Numbered from the stretch's first letter, positions 8,350-14,149 are shown. The stretch: 15,359 bases of DNA from an uncultured Bacilli bacterium (GCA_947628635.1 CANRAX010000018.1:1-15359), one strand, 5' to 3'. Made by a program: numbers and translations. Notes: generated by a model not told the origin, from the letters alone.

Positions 8350-8577
8350 ATGAAAGTAGTTGTTAATCAAGATGCTTGCATTGGTTGTGGAGCTTGCACT
8401 TATACATGTGAAGAAGTTTTTGAAATGGATGAAAAAGGTCTATCAACTTGCAAATTAAAAGGAGAAATTCCTGTTGAATTAGAGCAATCTGTAAAAGATG
8501 CTATGGACGCTTGTCCAACGGGCGCTATTGTTTTAGCAGATGGCGAAACTGAAGAGCCTTTAGCAGAAGCAGCATAA
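8350..8577 (+). CDS. fer: Single-cluster [4Fe-4S] ferredoxin
   Basis: A 75-residue soluble electron carrier. CIGCGAC gives Cys10, Cys13 and Cys16, and CPTGAI gives Cys55, the four ligands of one [4Fe-4S] cluster. Between them the second cluster of clostridial 2[4Fe-4S] ferredoxins is missing. Cys20 and Cys34 remain; in related single-cluster ferredoxins a comparable pair forms a disulfide. The acidic C-terminal tail (ADGETEEPLAEAA) is typical. It is monocistronic, with its own sigma-A-type promoter and a hairpin terminator directly after the TAA. It resembles Bacillus Fer, but the partner enzyme cannot be read from this region because its neighbours are not redox genes. Confidence 0.92.
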   Translation: MKVVVNQDACIGCGACTYTCEEVFEMDEKGLSTCKLKGEIPVELEQSVKDAMDACPTGAIVLADGETEEPLAEAA

Positions 8578-8600
8578 AAAAAGTCCATTGGACTTTTTTA
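8576..8600. terminator. Bidirectional terminator between ferredoxin and rluB
   Basis: A ten-base-pair A-rich/T-rich stem ending in GTCC/GGAC closes a three-base loop (AAAAAAGTCC-ATT-GGACTTTTTT, 8577-8599). A-runs and T-runs flank it on both sides, so it works as a T-tailed hairpin for the ferredoxin gene on the plus strand and for rluB, which stops at 8608 on the minus strand. Confidence 0.88.
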
Positions 8601-8607
8601 TTTGCAA

Positions 8608-9321
8608 TTAATCTTTTAAACTATAAACTTTAGCTATTTCTTTAGGCGTTAAACGGCGATATTCTCCTGAAGCTAAATCTTTTAAATCAAAAAAAGCTAA
8701 TTTTTCTCTTTTTAATTTTAAAACAGGAAAGCCAACGGAGTCAAAAATTCTTTTGACTTCATGATTTTTTCCTTCTTGAATAGATATTTGCACAACGGTA
8801 GTAGCGGTTTTTTTATCGACTTTTTTTACCTTAAGACGACTTGGTACTACTTTAACTGAATCAAGCATAACTCCATTTTTTATTTTACTAATCGCTTCAG
8901 CTGTAATAATTCCTTTTATTTTAGCTACATAAACTTTTTGAACTTTTTCACTAGGATGCATTAATATATTAGCAAAATCACCATCATTAGTTAAAAGTAA
9001 AAGGCCCGTAGTATCATAATCAAGACGACCAATAGGATAAATTCTTTTATCAGTAGGTATTAAATCAACAACAGTTTTACGATTTTTTTCATCACTAGTA
9101 GTTGTTACAACGCCTCGAGGTTTATTTAAAATATAATATTCTTTTTCTTCTTTAGTAAGAATATTTCCATCAATTTCAATTGTATCTTTATCACTTGCTT
9201 TAATGCCTAACTCATTAACTACTTTACCATTTACCTTAACTTTATTATTTAAAATCAATTCCTCAGCTTTTCTTCTGGAAGCATAACCAGATTGCGCTAT
9301 TACTTTTTGAAGTCTTTCCAT
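8608..9321 (-). CDS. rluB: 23S rRNA pseudouridine synthase, RluB/RsuA family
   Basis: Makes pseudouridine in 23S rRNA during ribosome maturation. The N-terminal S4 RNA-binding domain (LQKVIAQSGYASRRKAEELI, about residues 3-22, up to about 57) is followed by the RsuA/RluB/E/F catalytic domain with GRLDYDTTGLLLLTNDGD. The aspartate after GRL (residue 101 from the chosen start) is catalytic. KNHEVKRIFDSVGFPV and LKREKLAFFDL are further family blocks. The length, about 237 residues, is normal. I chose ATG 9321 because AGAGGTGA lies at good spacing upstream; the GTG three codons earlier is part of that ribosome binding site. It shares a terminator with the convergent ferredoxin gene. RluB is more likely than RsuA from Gram-positive precedent. 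Confidence 0.93.
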   Translation of the reverse strand: MERLQKVIAQSGYASRRKAEELILNNKVKVNGKVVNELGIKASDKDTIEIDGNILTKEEKEYYILNKPRGVVTTTSDEKNRKTVVDLIPTDKRIYPIGRLDYDTTGLLLLTNDGDFANILMHPSEKVQKVYVAKIKGIITAEAISKIKNGVMLDSVKVVPSRLKVKKVDKKTATTVVQISIQEGKNHEVKRIFDSVGFPVLKLKREKLAFFDLKDLASGEYRRLTPKEIAKVYSLKD

Positions 9322-9347
9322 GATAGTCACCTCTACTCTATTTTACA

Positions 9348-10616
9348 CTATTTTTTAATTAAACTTTTATTTTTTTCTAAATCACGTAAAATTTCTTCAG
9401 CAAAGTAGGTCTTTAAAGAAGAATATAAATTAATTTGAAAATCTTTTTCATATTTTAAAAGTTTCAAAATAACCTCTTTTGTATTCTTACTAATAACGAT
9501 AGGATTTTTCATTTGATAGTAATCATCTTTAGCCATAACAATATTTCTGTTGTAATCAATTACAAACCATTTGCCATTCTTTTTTAATTCAAGCCAAGTA
9601 TGATAAATATATTCTATATCATTAAGAGAAATTTTACCACTAACAACATAAGCTTCATCATAATCAGTAATATCTAAATTTAAAAAAACAACTAAAGAAT
9701 TAAAATGACATTTACCATATCTATCTTCAGAAGTAAGTTCTTCTGCTATTTCTTTATTTTCTATAAAATCACTTAAGGCTTTATACTCTACTTTTTTTGA
9801 AAGAAATGTCTTTTGATAACATAAATTACCGTTTGCTAATTCTTTAATATGAGAAAGTTTTTCAGAGTTATTTTTTAAAGTCGATAAGTCAATTTCTTCA
9901 TCCATAGCATTTTCTTTTTTATCTTCTAAATCTAAAAATATGCCATCAGAATCATCACCAATTATTTTCTCACTTAAAGGATTTATAGTCGTAAAAAAAG
10001 GTTCTTCTTTCAAGAAAGACTTATTTATATCTTTCATAATTTCTTGACCAGCAAATAAAAAATAAAACAAATCTATATCATATAAATAATCATAGTTTTC
10101 ATGAATTCTATATAAAGTTTCTTTGTCTAAAACATTTATTATTGCACTTTGAAATAAATCAAAGTAATCATTTTTTTTCATTATTAAATTATTAGCATAA
10201 TCTATAATAAAGAAATCATTATCTTTTTTATATTCAACTACGGCGTTTAAACTAAAACCTTTAGAAGCAATTAATAAAAGCTTTTGATCTATTAAATAAT
10301 TACTAGTTGCTATTCTCAAAGTTCTTAGTAAACTTTTAGCGTTCCTTTTCCTTATATTTTTTAGATTTTTCTTATCATAATCTAATATTTTTTTATCTGA
10401 TAACAACTCAAAATAATAATCCTTTTTACCAGTATGAAAGATATAGCCATTATTTTCTTTTTGCATTTTATAGTGAAAAGTATTTTCAAAATATAGCATT
10501 GGTTGTTTAAGAGAAGTAAAGACAAGTAATTTCAAAATATCTTTAGATATATTTTGTTTTAAAGCTTTATCTTCAAATTGTTTTAATAAAAAATCCCAAT
10601 TAGTATCTGCATTCAT
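9348..10616 (-). CDS. Duplicated transglutaminase-like domain protein, first copy degraded
   Basis: A soluble protein of about 422 residues with no signal peptide and no family I can name. Numbered from the upstream ATG at 10622, the C-terminal half shows a Cys-His-Asp arrangement as in transglutaminase-like cysteine proteases: Cys305 (YGKCHFNSLVV), His341 (YHTWLE) and Asp356 (WFVIDYNRN). The N-terminal half repeats the same core. The segment at 124-156 aligns without gaps to 339-371, with 12 of 33 residues identical, including the strand into IDY and a following M-K-DY pattern. In this first copy the cysteine position reads Ser97 and the histidine position Asn126, so it looks inactive. An acidic linker (about 222-245) joins the halves. 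I prefer ATG 10616 because AGGGGA is too close to ATG 10622. The active copy might be a peptidase, amidase or non-catalytic transglutaminase-like fold; the substrate is unknown. It stands alone with its own extended -10 promoter. Confidence 0.6.
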   Translation of the reverse strand: MNADTNWDFLLKQFEDKALKQNISKDILKLLVFTSLKQPMLYFENTFHYKMQKENNGYIFHTGKKDYYFELLSDKKILDYDKKNLKNIRKRNAKSLLRTLRIATSNYLIDQKLLLIASKGFSLNAVVEYKKDNDFFIIDYANNLIMKKNDYFDLFQSAIINVLDKETLYRIHENYDYLYDIDLFYFLFAGQEIMKDINKSFLKEEPFFTTINPLSEKIIGDDSDGIFLDLEDKKENAMDEEIDLSTLKNNSEKLSHIKELANGNLCYQKTFLSKKVEYKALSDFIENKEIAEELTSEDRYGKCHFNSLVVFLNLDITDYDEAYVVSGKISLNDIEYIYHTWLELKKNGKWFVIDYNRNIVMAKDDYYQMKNPIVISKNTKEVILKLLKYEKDFQINLYSSLKTYFAEEILRDLEKNKSLIKK

Positions 10617-10642
10617 AACCATATTCCCCTAACTGGTTTCAT

Positions 10643-10651
10643 ATTATAACA
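10643..10651 (-). promoter_or_regulatory. Extended -10 promoter of the transglutaminase-like gene
   Basis: On the minus strand TGTTATAAT is a perfect extended -10 element (TGn plus TATAAT), about 26 bases before the ATG. The -35 region at 17 bases is poor (TAGTTA). It sits in the divergent intergenic region shared with the small Pro/Tyr-rich protein gene. Confidence 0.55.
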
Positions 10652-10680
10652 TATTTTCTTTATTTTAACTAGTTTTTCTA

Positions 10681-10707
10681 ACATTTTTTCTTTTTTTTCA
10701 TAGAATA
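10681..10707 (+). promoter_or_regulatory. Sigma-K-like late sporulation promoter
   Basis: CATAGAATA (10699-10707) fits the sigma-K -10 consensus CATAnnnTA exactly. An AC dinucleotide, the core of the sigma-K -35, lies 16 bases upstream (10681-10682). The predicted transcript would start very close to the AAAGGAG ribosome binding site at 10712-10718, which leaves a short leader. The consensus is short and the sequence AT-rich, so chance is possible, but the downstream gene and the coat genes nearby make it plausible. Confidence 0.45.
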
Positions 10708-10726
10708 CTATAAAGGAGTTGAGTAT

Positions 10727-11017
10727 ATGTATCAACGTAAAGTAATAATACCACCACAAAATCAAAAAATGTATTTTAGAAGCAGTAATTATATGCCAAA
10801 AACCTTACCAAATGAAGTTTTTTTAGAAGATGATGATCGTTTTTTATGGGCACCTTTTGTTTTTGGAGGACTTGCTGGAACTGCTTTAGGTTATGGCATT
10901 GCCAATAATAATCAGTTAAATAATGGCTCTTATCGTCCACCAACATATGGACCTGTTCCCTTTTATCCAGCTTATCCTATTTACCCTACTTATAGTAGCA
11001 CTAATTATTACTATTAA
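10727..11017 (+). CDS. Small Pro/Tyr-rich protein, candidate spore-coat component
   Basis: A 96-residue protein of unknown family. The N-terminus is basic and Gln/Pro-containing; an acidic patch (LEDDDR, 33-38) follows. Residues about 41-59 form a weakly hydrophobic Gly/Ala-rich stretch (APFVFGGLAGTALGYGIA). The last third is a low-complexity Pro/Tyr tail (PVPFYPAYPIYPTYS, then YYY at the end) of the kind found in structural surface or coat proteins that are cross-linked through tyrosines. There is no typical signal peptide and no cysteine. ATG 10727 has AAAGGAG eight bases upstream. It is preceded by a sigma-K-like promoter and followed by a terminator, so it is a single-gene unit. A coat role is an inference from promoter and composition only. 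Confidence 0.7.
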   Translation: MYQRKVIIPPQNQKMYFRSSNYMPKTLPNEVFLEDDDRFLWAPFVFGGLAGTALGYGIANNNQLNNGSYRPPTYGPVPFYPAYPIYPTYSSTNYYY

Positions 11018-11035
11018 AAGTCTTAGGACTTTTTT
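11016..11035. terminator. Terminator between the Pro/Tyr-rich gene and the kinase gene
   Basis: Inverted arms AAAAGTC and GACTTTT (11016-11022 and 11027-11033) close a TTAG loop, with a T run on the plus strand just after the TAA of the small gene. On the minus strand it directly follows the kinase stop codon (11034-11036) with a shorter T run, so it can serve both convergent genes. Confidence 0.8.
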
Positions 11036-12251
11036 AATTTGTCTGTAACTTTGGAAAATATAATGTCACAGTTGTACCTTTATCTTTAATCGATTTAAAA
11101 ACAATATTTCCACCATGTAAATCAATTATTTCCTTACAATATGATAATCCTAACCCATTACCATTTTCCTTAGTTGTATAAAAAATATCACCAATATGTT
11201 CTAATTCATCCTTAGTCATACCACAACCATTATCCCTAATAGTTATTTTTACTTTATCTTTTAATTCCCGGGCCTTGATATTTATTAAAATATTTTCTTT
11301 ATCCTTAGCTTCTAAAGCATTTTTTAATAAATTGACAAATACTTGCTTTAAACGACTATAATCACCTTCAAAATAAATTTCTTTATCATCATCTAAAATA
11401 ATATCAGCATTTCTATTATTAAACATAGGCTTTAAAGTATCCTTTATTTCTTCTAATAAATAATAAACATCTAATTCTTCTTTTTCAATTCTTTTTATTT
11501 TACCAAAAGAAGAAAAATCGTTAATTATAGTTAAACTTCTTGATATTTCATTTCTTAAAATATTAAAATATCTTTTTGTTTTAGATTCATTAGATAAATC
11601 CATCATTTCTAAATAACCATTACAAACAGCTAAAGGATTTTTTAATTCATGAGTTAATTTAAATATAGAAGTTTTAAGTCTTCTTTCTTTTTCTATTTCC
11701 TTTTTTACTTCTTTTTCTTTTAAACTTAAATCGACAATAAGTTCATTATTACTTAGTAGTTTTAAAATTAACTTTATGTATATAAAACTAAAAATTAAAG
11801 ATTCTAATATCATAAGAAAATTATTTCTATAAATAAGAAAAATTATCCCTTTTAAAAAGAGAAAATAAGATATAAATACCTTTTTATAATTTTCTTTTTT
11901 AGAAAGAAAACTAAACAAGAGAAAATAACTAATCAATTCACCTAAAATAAGTATAAAATTCTTAAGTTCTAAATTGTGGCAATAAATTAGTAGAAAGAGA
12001 CTTAAATAAAGAGCGATGTTTTTTCTTTTTAATAAATAAGCTATAACGATAGGAATAGAAAAAAAGATTATTTTATTAAAATCATGTTTACAATAAATAA
12101 TGAGCATAAAAAAAGATAAAAATAAAGAAAGGGAAAAATAAAATTTATTTCTTTCTATTACAAAATCTTTTACTGGCACAAAAAAACTTAAATAAAGTAA
12201 GATAGGAAATAGCAAATATACACCAATTTGGAAAAAATCTAAAATATTCAT
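11034..12251 (-). CDS. Membrane sensor histidine kinase, sporulation-kinase-like
   Basis: An autophosphorylating sensor in the cytoplasmic membrane. Residues 1 to ~165 form about five to six hydrophobic segments with almost no extracytoplasmic loop, followed by a charged linker. The HisKA helix is FKLTHELKNPLAVCNGYLEMM, with the phospho-acceptor His about residue 201 from ATG 12251. The HATPase domain has the N box NLLKNALEA, the G1 box DNGCGM and the G2 box GNGLGLSYC, all intact. No response regulator gene adjoins it, which is usual for kinases feeding the Spo0 phosphorelay; the multi-helix sensor is reminiscent of KinB. I chose ATG 12251 (405 residues) because GGTGAT lies just upstream, whereas the GTG at 12263 overlaps the site. 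Three phased repeats that resemble Spo0A boxes lie 32-61 bases upstream. A role in sporulation onset is an inference; that it is a histidine kinase is secure. Confidence 0.9.
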   Translation of the reverse strand: MNILDFFQIGVYLLFPILLYLSFFVPVKDFVIERNKFYFSLSLFLSFFMLIIYCKHDFNKIIFFSIPIVIAYLLKRKNIALYLSLFLLIYCHNLELKNFILILGELISYFLLFSFLSKKENYKKVFISYFLFLKGIIFLIYRNNFLMILESLIFSFIYIKLILKLLSNNELIVDLSLKEKEVKKEIEKERRLKTSIFKLTHELKNPLAVCNGYLEMMDLSNESKTKRYFNILRNEISRSLTIINDFSSFGKIKRIEKEELDVYYLLEEIKDTLKPMFNNRNADIILDDDKEIYFEGDYSRLKQVFVNLLKNALEAKDKENILINIKARELKDKVKITIRDNGCGMTKDELEHIGDIFYTTKENGNGLGLSYCKEIIDLHGGNIVFKSIKDKGTTVTLYFPKLQTN

Positions 12252-12282
12252 TATAATCACCACGACTATTTTCTATCTTTAT

Positions 12283-12312
12283 TTTGTCAAAATTTGTCGA
12301 AATTTGTCAAAA
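12283..12312 (-). promoter_or_regulatory. Three phased Spo0A-box-like repeats upstream of the kinase gene
   Basis: The plus strand reads TTTGTCAAAA, TTTGTCGAAA and TTTGTCAAAA in direct succession, an exact 10-base period with one variable base. The middle copy contains TGTCGAA, the Spo0A-box consensus; the outer copies differ from it by one base. On the minus strand the promoter-proximal copy also supplies a perfect TTGACA (12290-12285), a possible -35 box, though no convincing -10 follows at 17 bases. A regulator binding here would cover the promoter on one face of the helix. Confidence 0.55.
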
Positions 12313-12315
12313 AAC

Positions 12316-12341
12316 AAAAAAAGTAACGTTACTTGTCACTT
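12316..12341 (-). terminator. Terminator of the EIIB-like gene, overlapping its stop codon
   Basis: On the minus strand the arm AAGTGAC (12341-12335), which includes the TGA stop codon, pairs with GTTACTT (12327-12321) around a seven-base loop and is followed by a seven-base T run. The loop plus the second arm also form a perfect 14-base palindrome (12321-12334), offering an alternative fold. It separates this gene from the kinase downstream. Confidence 0.7.
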
Positions 12342-12650
12342 TAATTCGTCAATATATTTTTTTAATTGCTTAGATTCAGGTCCTAAAATAATTTTAAGTT
12401 GATTATCTATTTCAACAATTCCTTTAGCTCCTAATTTTTGAATGCCTTCTTTATTAGCTAAACTTACATCATTTAAAGTAACTTTAAAACGGGAAACATT
12501 ACTCTCAGTACTTATGATATTTTCCTTTCCACCAAGTAATTCAACAAGTTTATTAAAATCAAGCTCCGCATCTTTCTTAGTTGCTTTTAAAATAGCAAAT
12601 AAAATAATAATAAGAACTACTGCTATAATTATATATTCTAAAATTTCCAT
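12336..12650 (-). CDS. Membrane-anchored PTS EIIB-like protein lacking the catalytic cysteine
   Basis: A 104-residue protein. Residues 4-22 are one membrane helix (LEYIIIAVVLIIILFAILK), so the rest faces the cytoplasm. Residues about 32-95 follow the glucose/sucrose-type EIIB domain: LVELLGGKENI, then SRFKVTLND, LGAKGIVEIDNQLKIILGP. In active EIIB domains the block after KENI contains Cys-x-Thr-Arg-Leu-Arg, the cysteine carrying the phosphate. Here the aligned residues are Asn51-Val-Ser-Arg54-Phe-Lys, so the phosphorylated cysteine is Asn. It therefore cannot pass phosphate in the normal way and is more likely a regulatory or structural relative. No EIIC, EIIA or sugar gene is nearby. ATG 12650 has GGTGAT three bases upstream; the stop is TGA and lies inside the terminator. 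Family resemblance is fairly sure; function is unknown. Confidence 0.75.
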   Translation of the reverse strand: MEILEYIIIAVVLIIILFAILKATKKDAELDFNKLVELLGGKENIISTESNVSRFKVTLNDVSLANKEGIQKLGAKGIVEIDNQLKIILGPESKQLKKYIDELK

Positions 12651-12665
12651 ATCATCACCACTTTA

Positions 12666-12671
12666 ATTATA
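12666..12671 (-). promoter_or_regulatory. Probable -10 box of the EIIB-like gene
   Basis: TATAAT on the minus strand, 16 bases before the ATG at 12650. The -35 region is T-rich without a clear match. A second TATAAT lies further upstream on the minus strand near 12705-12710. Confidence 0.35.
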
Positions 12672-12764
12672 TAACAATAAATAAAAAAAAGAAAGACCTG
12701 TAAATTATAGTGTTAATCCTATTTAAAAAATATTTTCTAAAGAAACATTATTATTTTTCTTTTG

Positions 12765-12774
12765 CATAAAATTA
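12765..12774 (+). promoter_or_regulatory. Possible sporulation-type -10 box before the coat operon
   Basis: CATAAAATTA resembles the -10 of sigma-E (CATACAnT, seven of eight) and roughly that of sigma-K. No -35 at ideal spacing is clear, and the leader to the first coat gene would be about 70 bases. This is a weak call in AT-rich sequence; nothing better was found in the 197 bases between the EIIB-like gene and the coat genes. Confidence 0.25.
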
Positions 12775-12847
12775 TATAGGTATTTATAAACACAATTTTT
12801 TAATTTCAGAATAATTTATATTAGAAATAGATAAAGAGGTGGAGATT

Positions 12848-13243
12848 ATGAGTACTAATAGTTGTATTAAGAATTTGCTTAAATTTATATGCTTATTACA
12901 AAGAAATTCTCTAAATACTTGTGCTTTAGATGGTGGTTGTACTAGACCTTTTTTAGGACCTATTATAAATAATACTTGCTACAACACAAGAGTTATAACT
13001 TTATACAAAAGAAATGGTGAAATATATGAAGCAAATTATACAGATGAAGCTGGTAATATAAATACTAGTTCTTTATTTAGAGTAAGCGATGTTCATAATG
13101 ATTGTTGTACACTCTTAATTTTAACTAATAATGGAACAGAATATGTATCAACGGGTGAATATATCACTCTAAATATAGGCTGTATTTGTGCAATTAAATG
13201 TCTAGAGGACGTAGTTGTTGAGAATTTATGTGAAAGGAGGTAG
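12848..13243 (+). CDS. CotY/CotZ-family spore coat protein, first paralogue
   Basis: A Cys-rich protein of 131 residues. It matches the CotY/CotZ/ExsY family, whose members cross-link through disulfides into the outer crust or exosporium of endospores. Seen: a CYNTRVITLYKRNGE block corresponding to the family's NTRP..LY pattern, LFRVSDVHNDCCTLLIL, matching FRVE..DCCATL.IL of Bacillus CotZ, and the signature GCICAIKCLEDVVVENL near the C-terminus. It has about eleven cysteines, and it lacks the long His/Lys tail of B. subtilis CotZ. I chose ATG 12848 because AGAGGTGG is directly upstream; the GTG at 12839 lies inside that site. The second paralogue starts six bases after its TAG, so they form an operon. 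Whether it is CotY or CotZ cannot be decided. Confidence 0.85.
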   Translation: MSTNSCIKNLLKFICLLQRNSLNTCALDGGCTRPFLGPIINNTCYNTRVITLYKRNGEIYEANYTDEAGNINTSSLFRVSDVHNDCCTLLILTNNGTEYVSTGEYITLNIGCICAIKCLEDVVVENLCERR

Positions 13244-13249
13244 AAATTC

Positions 13250-13669
13250 TTGAATAATTGTTGTAATGAAGAAAGAGAAGAAAAAAAAGACTGTGGTTGT
13301 ATCTATGATATTTTAAAGAAAATATTACTTTTACAACAACAAGATTATGATAATGAAAGTTATTCTGGTTGTGATAAACCTTATCTAGGACCAGTTTGTA
13401 CAAGTGTTTGCTACAACACTAGACCTATTCAACTTTTCAATTGTTCAACTGGTGCAGCATGGACATTTCCTTATAATGTAAATGGCACCACTGGTAATAC
13501 TGATGTATTTAGAATAGAAGCCTTAGATAAATGTTGTTGCACATGTAGACTTTTATATTTAGATCCAACTACTAATCAATATACTAATACAAATGAATTT
13601 GCTACAATTGATTTAGGTTGTGTTGGAGCTATTAGATGTCTTAGTGATACATTTATTGATTTATGCTAA
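13250..13669 (+). CDS. CotY/CotZ-family spore coat protein, second paralogue
   Basis: A 139-residue Cys-rich paralogue of the preceding gene, expected in the spore surface layers. The N-terminus is highly charged with a CC pair (NNCCNEEREEKKDCGC). The shared core is CDKPYLGP, CYNTRPIQLF, VFRIEALDKCCCTCRLLYL and the C-terminal DLGCVGAIRCLSDTFID. One signature cysteine (GCxCAI in the family) is Gly here (GCVGAI). It begins with TTG at 13250; a perfect AAAGGAGG at 13233-13240 with nine-base spacing fixes this unusual start, and the ribosome binding site overlaps the end of the upstream gene, suggesting coupled translation. A strong terminator follows seven bases after the TAA. Confidence 0.87.
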   Translation: MNNCCNEEREEKKDCGCIYDILKKILLLQQQDYDNESYSGCDKPYLGPVCTSVCYNTRPIQLFNCSTGAAWTFPYNVNGTTGNTDVFRIEALDKCCCTCRLLYLDPTTNQYTNTNEFATIDLGCVGAIRCLSDTFIDLC

Positions 13670-13675
13670 GAAAAG

Positions 13676-13703
13676 AAAAAACCTGTATTTTAAGGTTTTT
13701 TTG
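13676..13703. terminator. Bidirectional terminator after the coat operon
   Basis: A nine-base-pair stem, AAAAAACCT with AGGTTTTTT (13676-13684 and 13693-13701), closes an eight-base loop. T runs follow on both strands, so it serves the coat genes on the plus strand and the small gene ending at 13706 on the minus strand. Confidence 0.85.
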
Positions 13704-13705
13704 TT

Positions 13706-14017
13706 TTACTTATTTTTTATTTCTAAATTAAGAATATCTTCAATAGGAATAACTTCATTATCAATCGTTACAATATTATTAGAAGTTCTTGCAACTAAAG
13801 TTGTTTCATATTCTTTTGACTTGGTTTTTATTAAAACAACAATATTTAAAGCATACCCTATACCATTAAATATTTCATCTAAAGTTTCCTTAACTGTTTT
13901 ATTGTTCTCATATGGAGTAGAACTTCTTGTATCCATATTTTTAAAACGATAAACTGTTTTGTTATTTCTAATATTTTTGTCAATTTCATTTTGATAAATT
14001 TTAGGTAATTTTTTCAT
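13706..14017 (-). CDS. Small unrecognised protein with a beta-rich C-terminal half
   Basis: A 103-residue protein without signal peptide or membrane helix. Residues 1-~45 are charged and probably disordered. Residues about 55-100 alternate hydrophobic strands (ALNIVVLIKTKSKEYETTLVAR, then NIVTIDNEVIPIEDILNLEI) with the spacing of a small Sm/SH3-like barrel; this is a fold impression only, not a family match. I chose ATG 14017 because AAGGGAGAG precedes it; the GTG at 14023 sits against that site. It is convergent with the coat operon, shares its terminator, and has a sigma-E-like promoter upstream. Participation in spore formation is therefore possible but unproven. Confidence 0.65.
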   Translation of the reverse strand: MKKLPKIYQNEIDKNIRNNKTVYRFKNMDTRSSTPYENNKTVKETLDEIFNGIGYALNIVVLIKTKSKEYETTLVARTSNNIVTIDNEVIPIEDILNLEIKNK

Positions 14018-14035
14018 AAGCACTCTCCCTTGTTA

Positions 14036-14065
14036 TATTTTATGAAATAGATAAATAAAAATTGC
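14036..14065 (-). promoter_or_regulatory. Sigma-E-like promoter of the small protein gene
   Basis: The minus strand reads GCAATTT (14065-14059), 14 bases, then CATAAAATA (14044-14036). Against the mother-cell sigma-E consensus (KMATATT and CATACAnT) that is five of seven and seven of eight matches at the right spacing. CATAAAATA also fits the sigma-K -10 CATAnnnTA, but no AC lies at its -35 position. Transcription would begin just before the AAGGGAGAG ribosome binding site. Confidence 0.45.
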
Positions 14066-14072
14066 CCTTTTT

Positions 14073-14081
14073 TGATATAAT
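14073..14081 (+). promoter_or_regulatory. Extended -10 promoter of rodA
   Basis: TGATATAAT is a perfect extended -10 (TGn plus TATAAT), about 70 bases before the rodA start. No strong -35 is present at 17 bases. The leader contains AAGGGATT but no obvious hairpin or leader peptide. Confidence 0.5.
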
Positions 14082-14149
14082 ATTAATAGAAAGGGATTAA
14101 TCAATAAGAAATTAATTAGTATTTCTAAAGATTGATTATACGAGATAAA

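Noticed and set aside
8400..8588. Minus-strand open frame over the ferredoxin gene
   Set aside because: It is antisense to the cysteine motifs of the ferredoxin, which has a strong promoter and binding site; it also starts inside the terminator.
12283..12312. The three 10-base repeats as a CRISPR or transposon-end signal
   Set aside because: The unit is far too short, has no spacers and no flanking mobile gene; a regulator-binding array fits better.
12442..12666. Plus-strand open frame opposite the EIIB-like gene
   Set aside because: The minus-strand frame has a recognisable domain, a membrane helix, a ribosome binding site and a terminator; the plus frame has none.
13194..13403. Minus-strand open frame across the junction of the two coat genes
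   Set aside because: It is a reversed reading of CotY/Z coding sequence with no start signal.
13620..13952. Plus-strand open frame running from the second coat gene across the terminator
   Set aside because: It reads through a strong terminator and is antisense to the small minus-strand gene, which has its own ribosome binding site and promoter.
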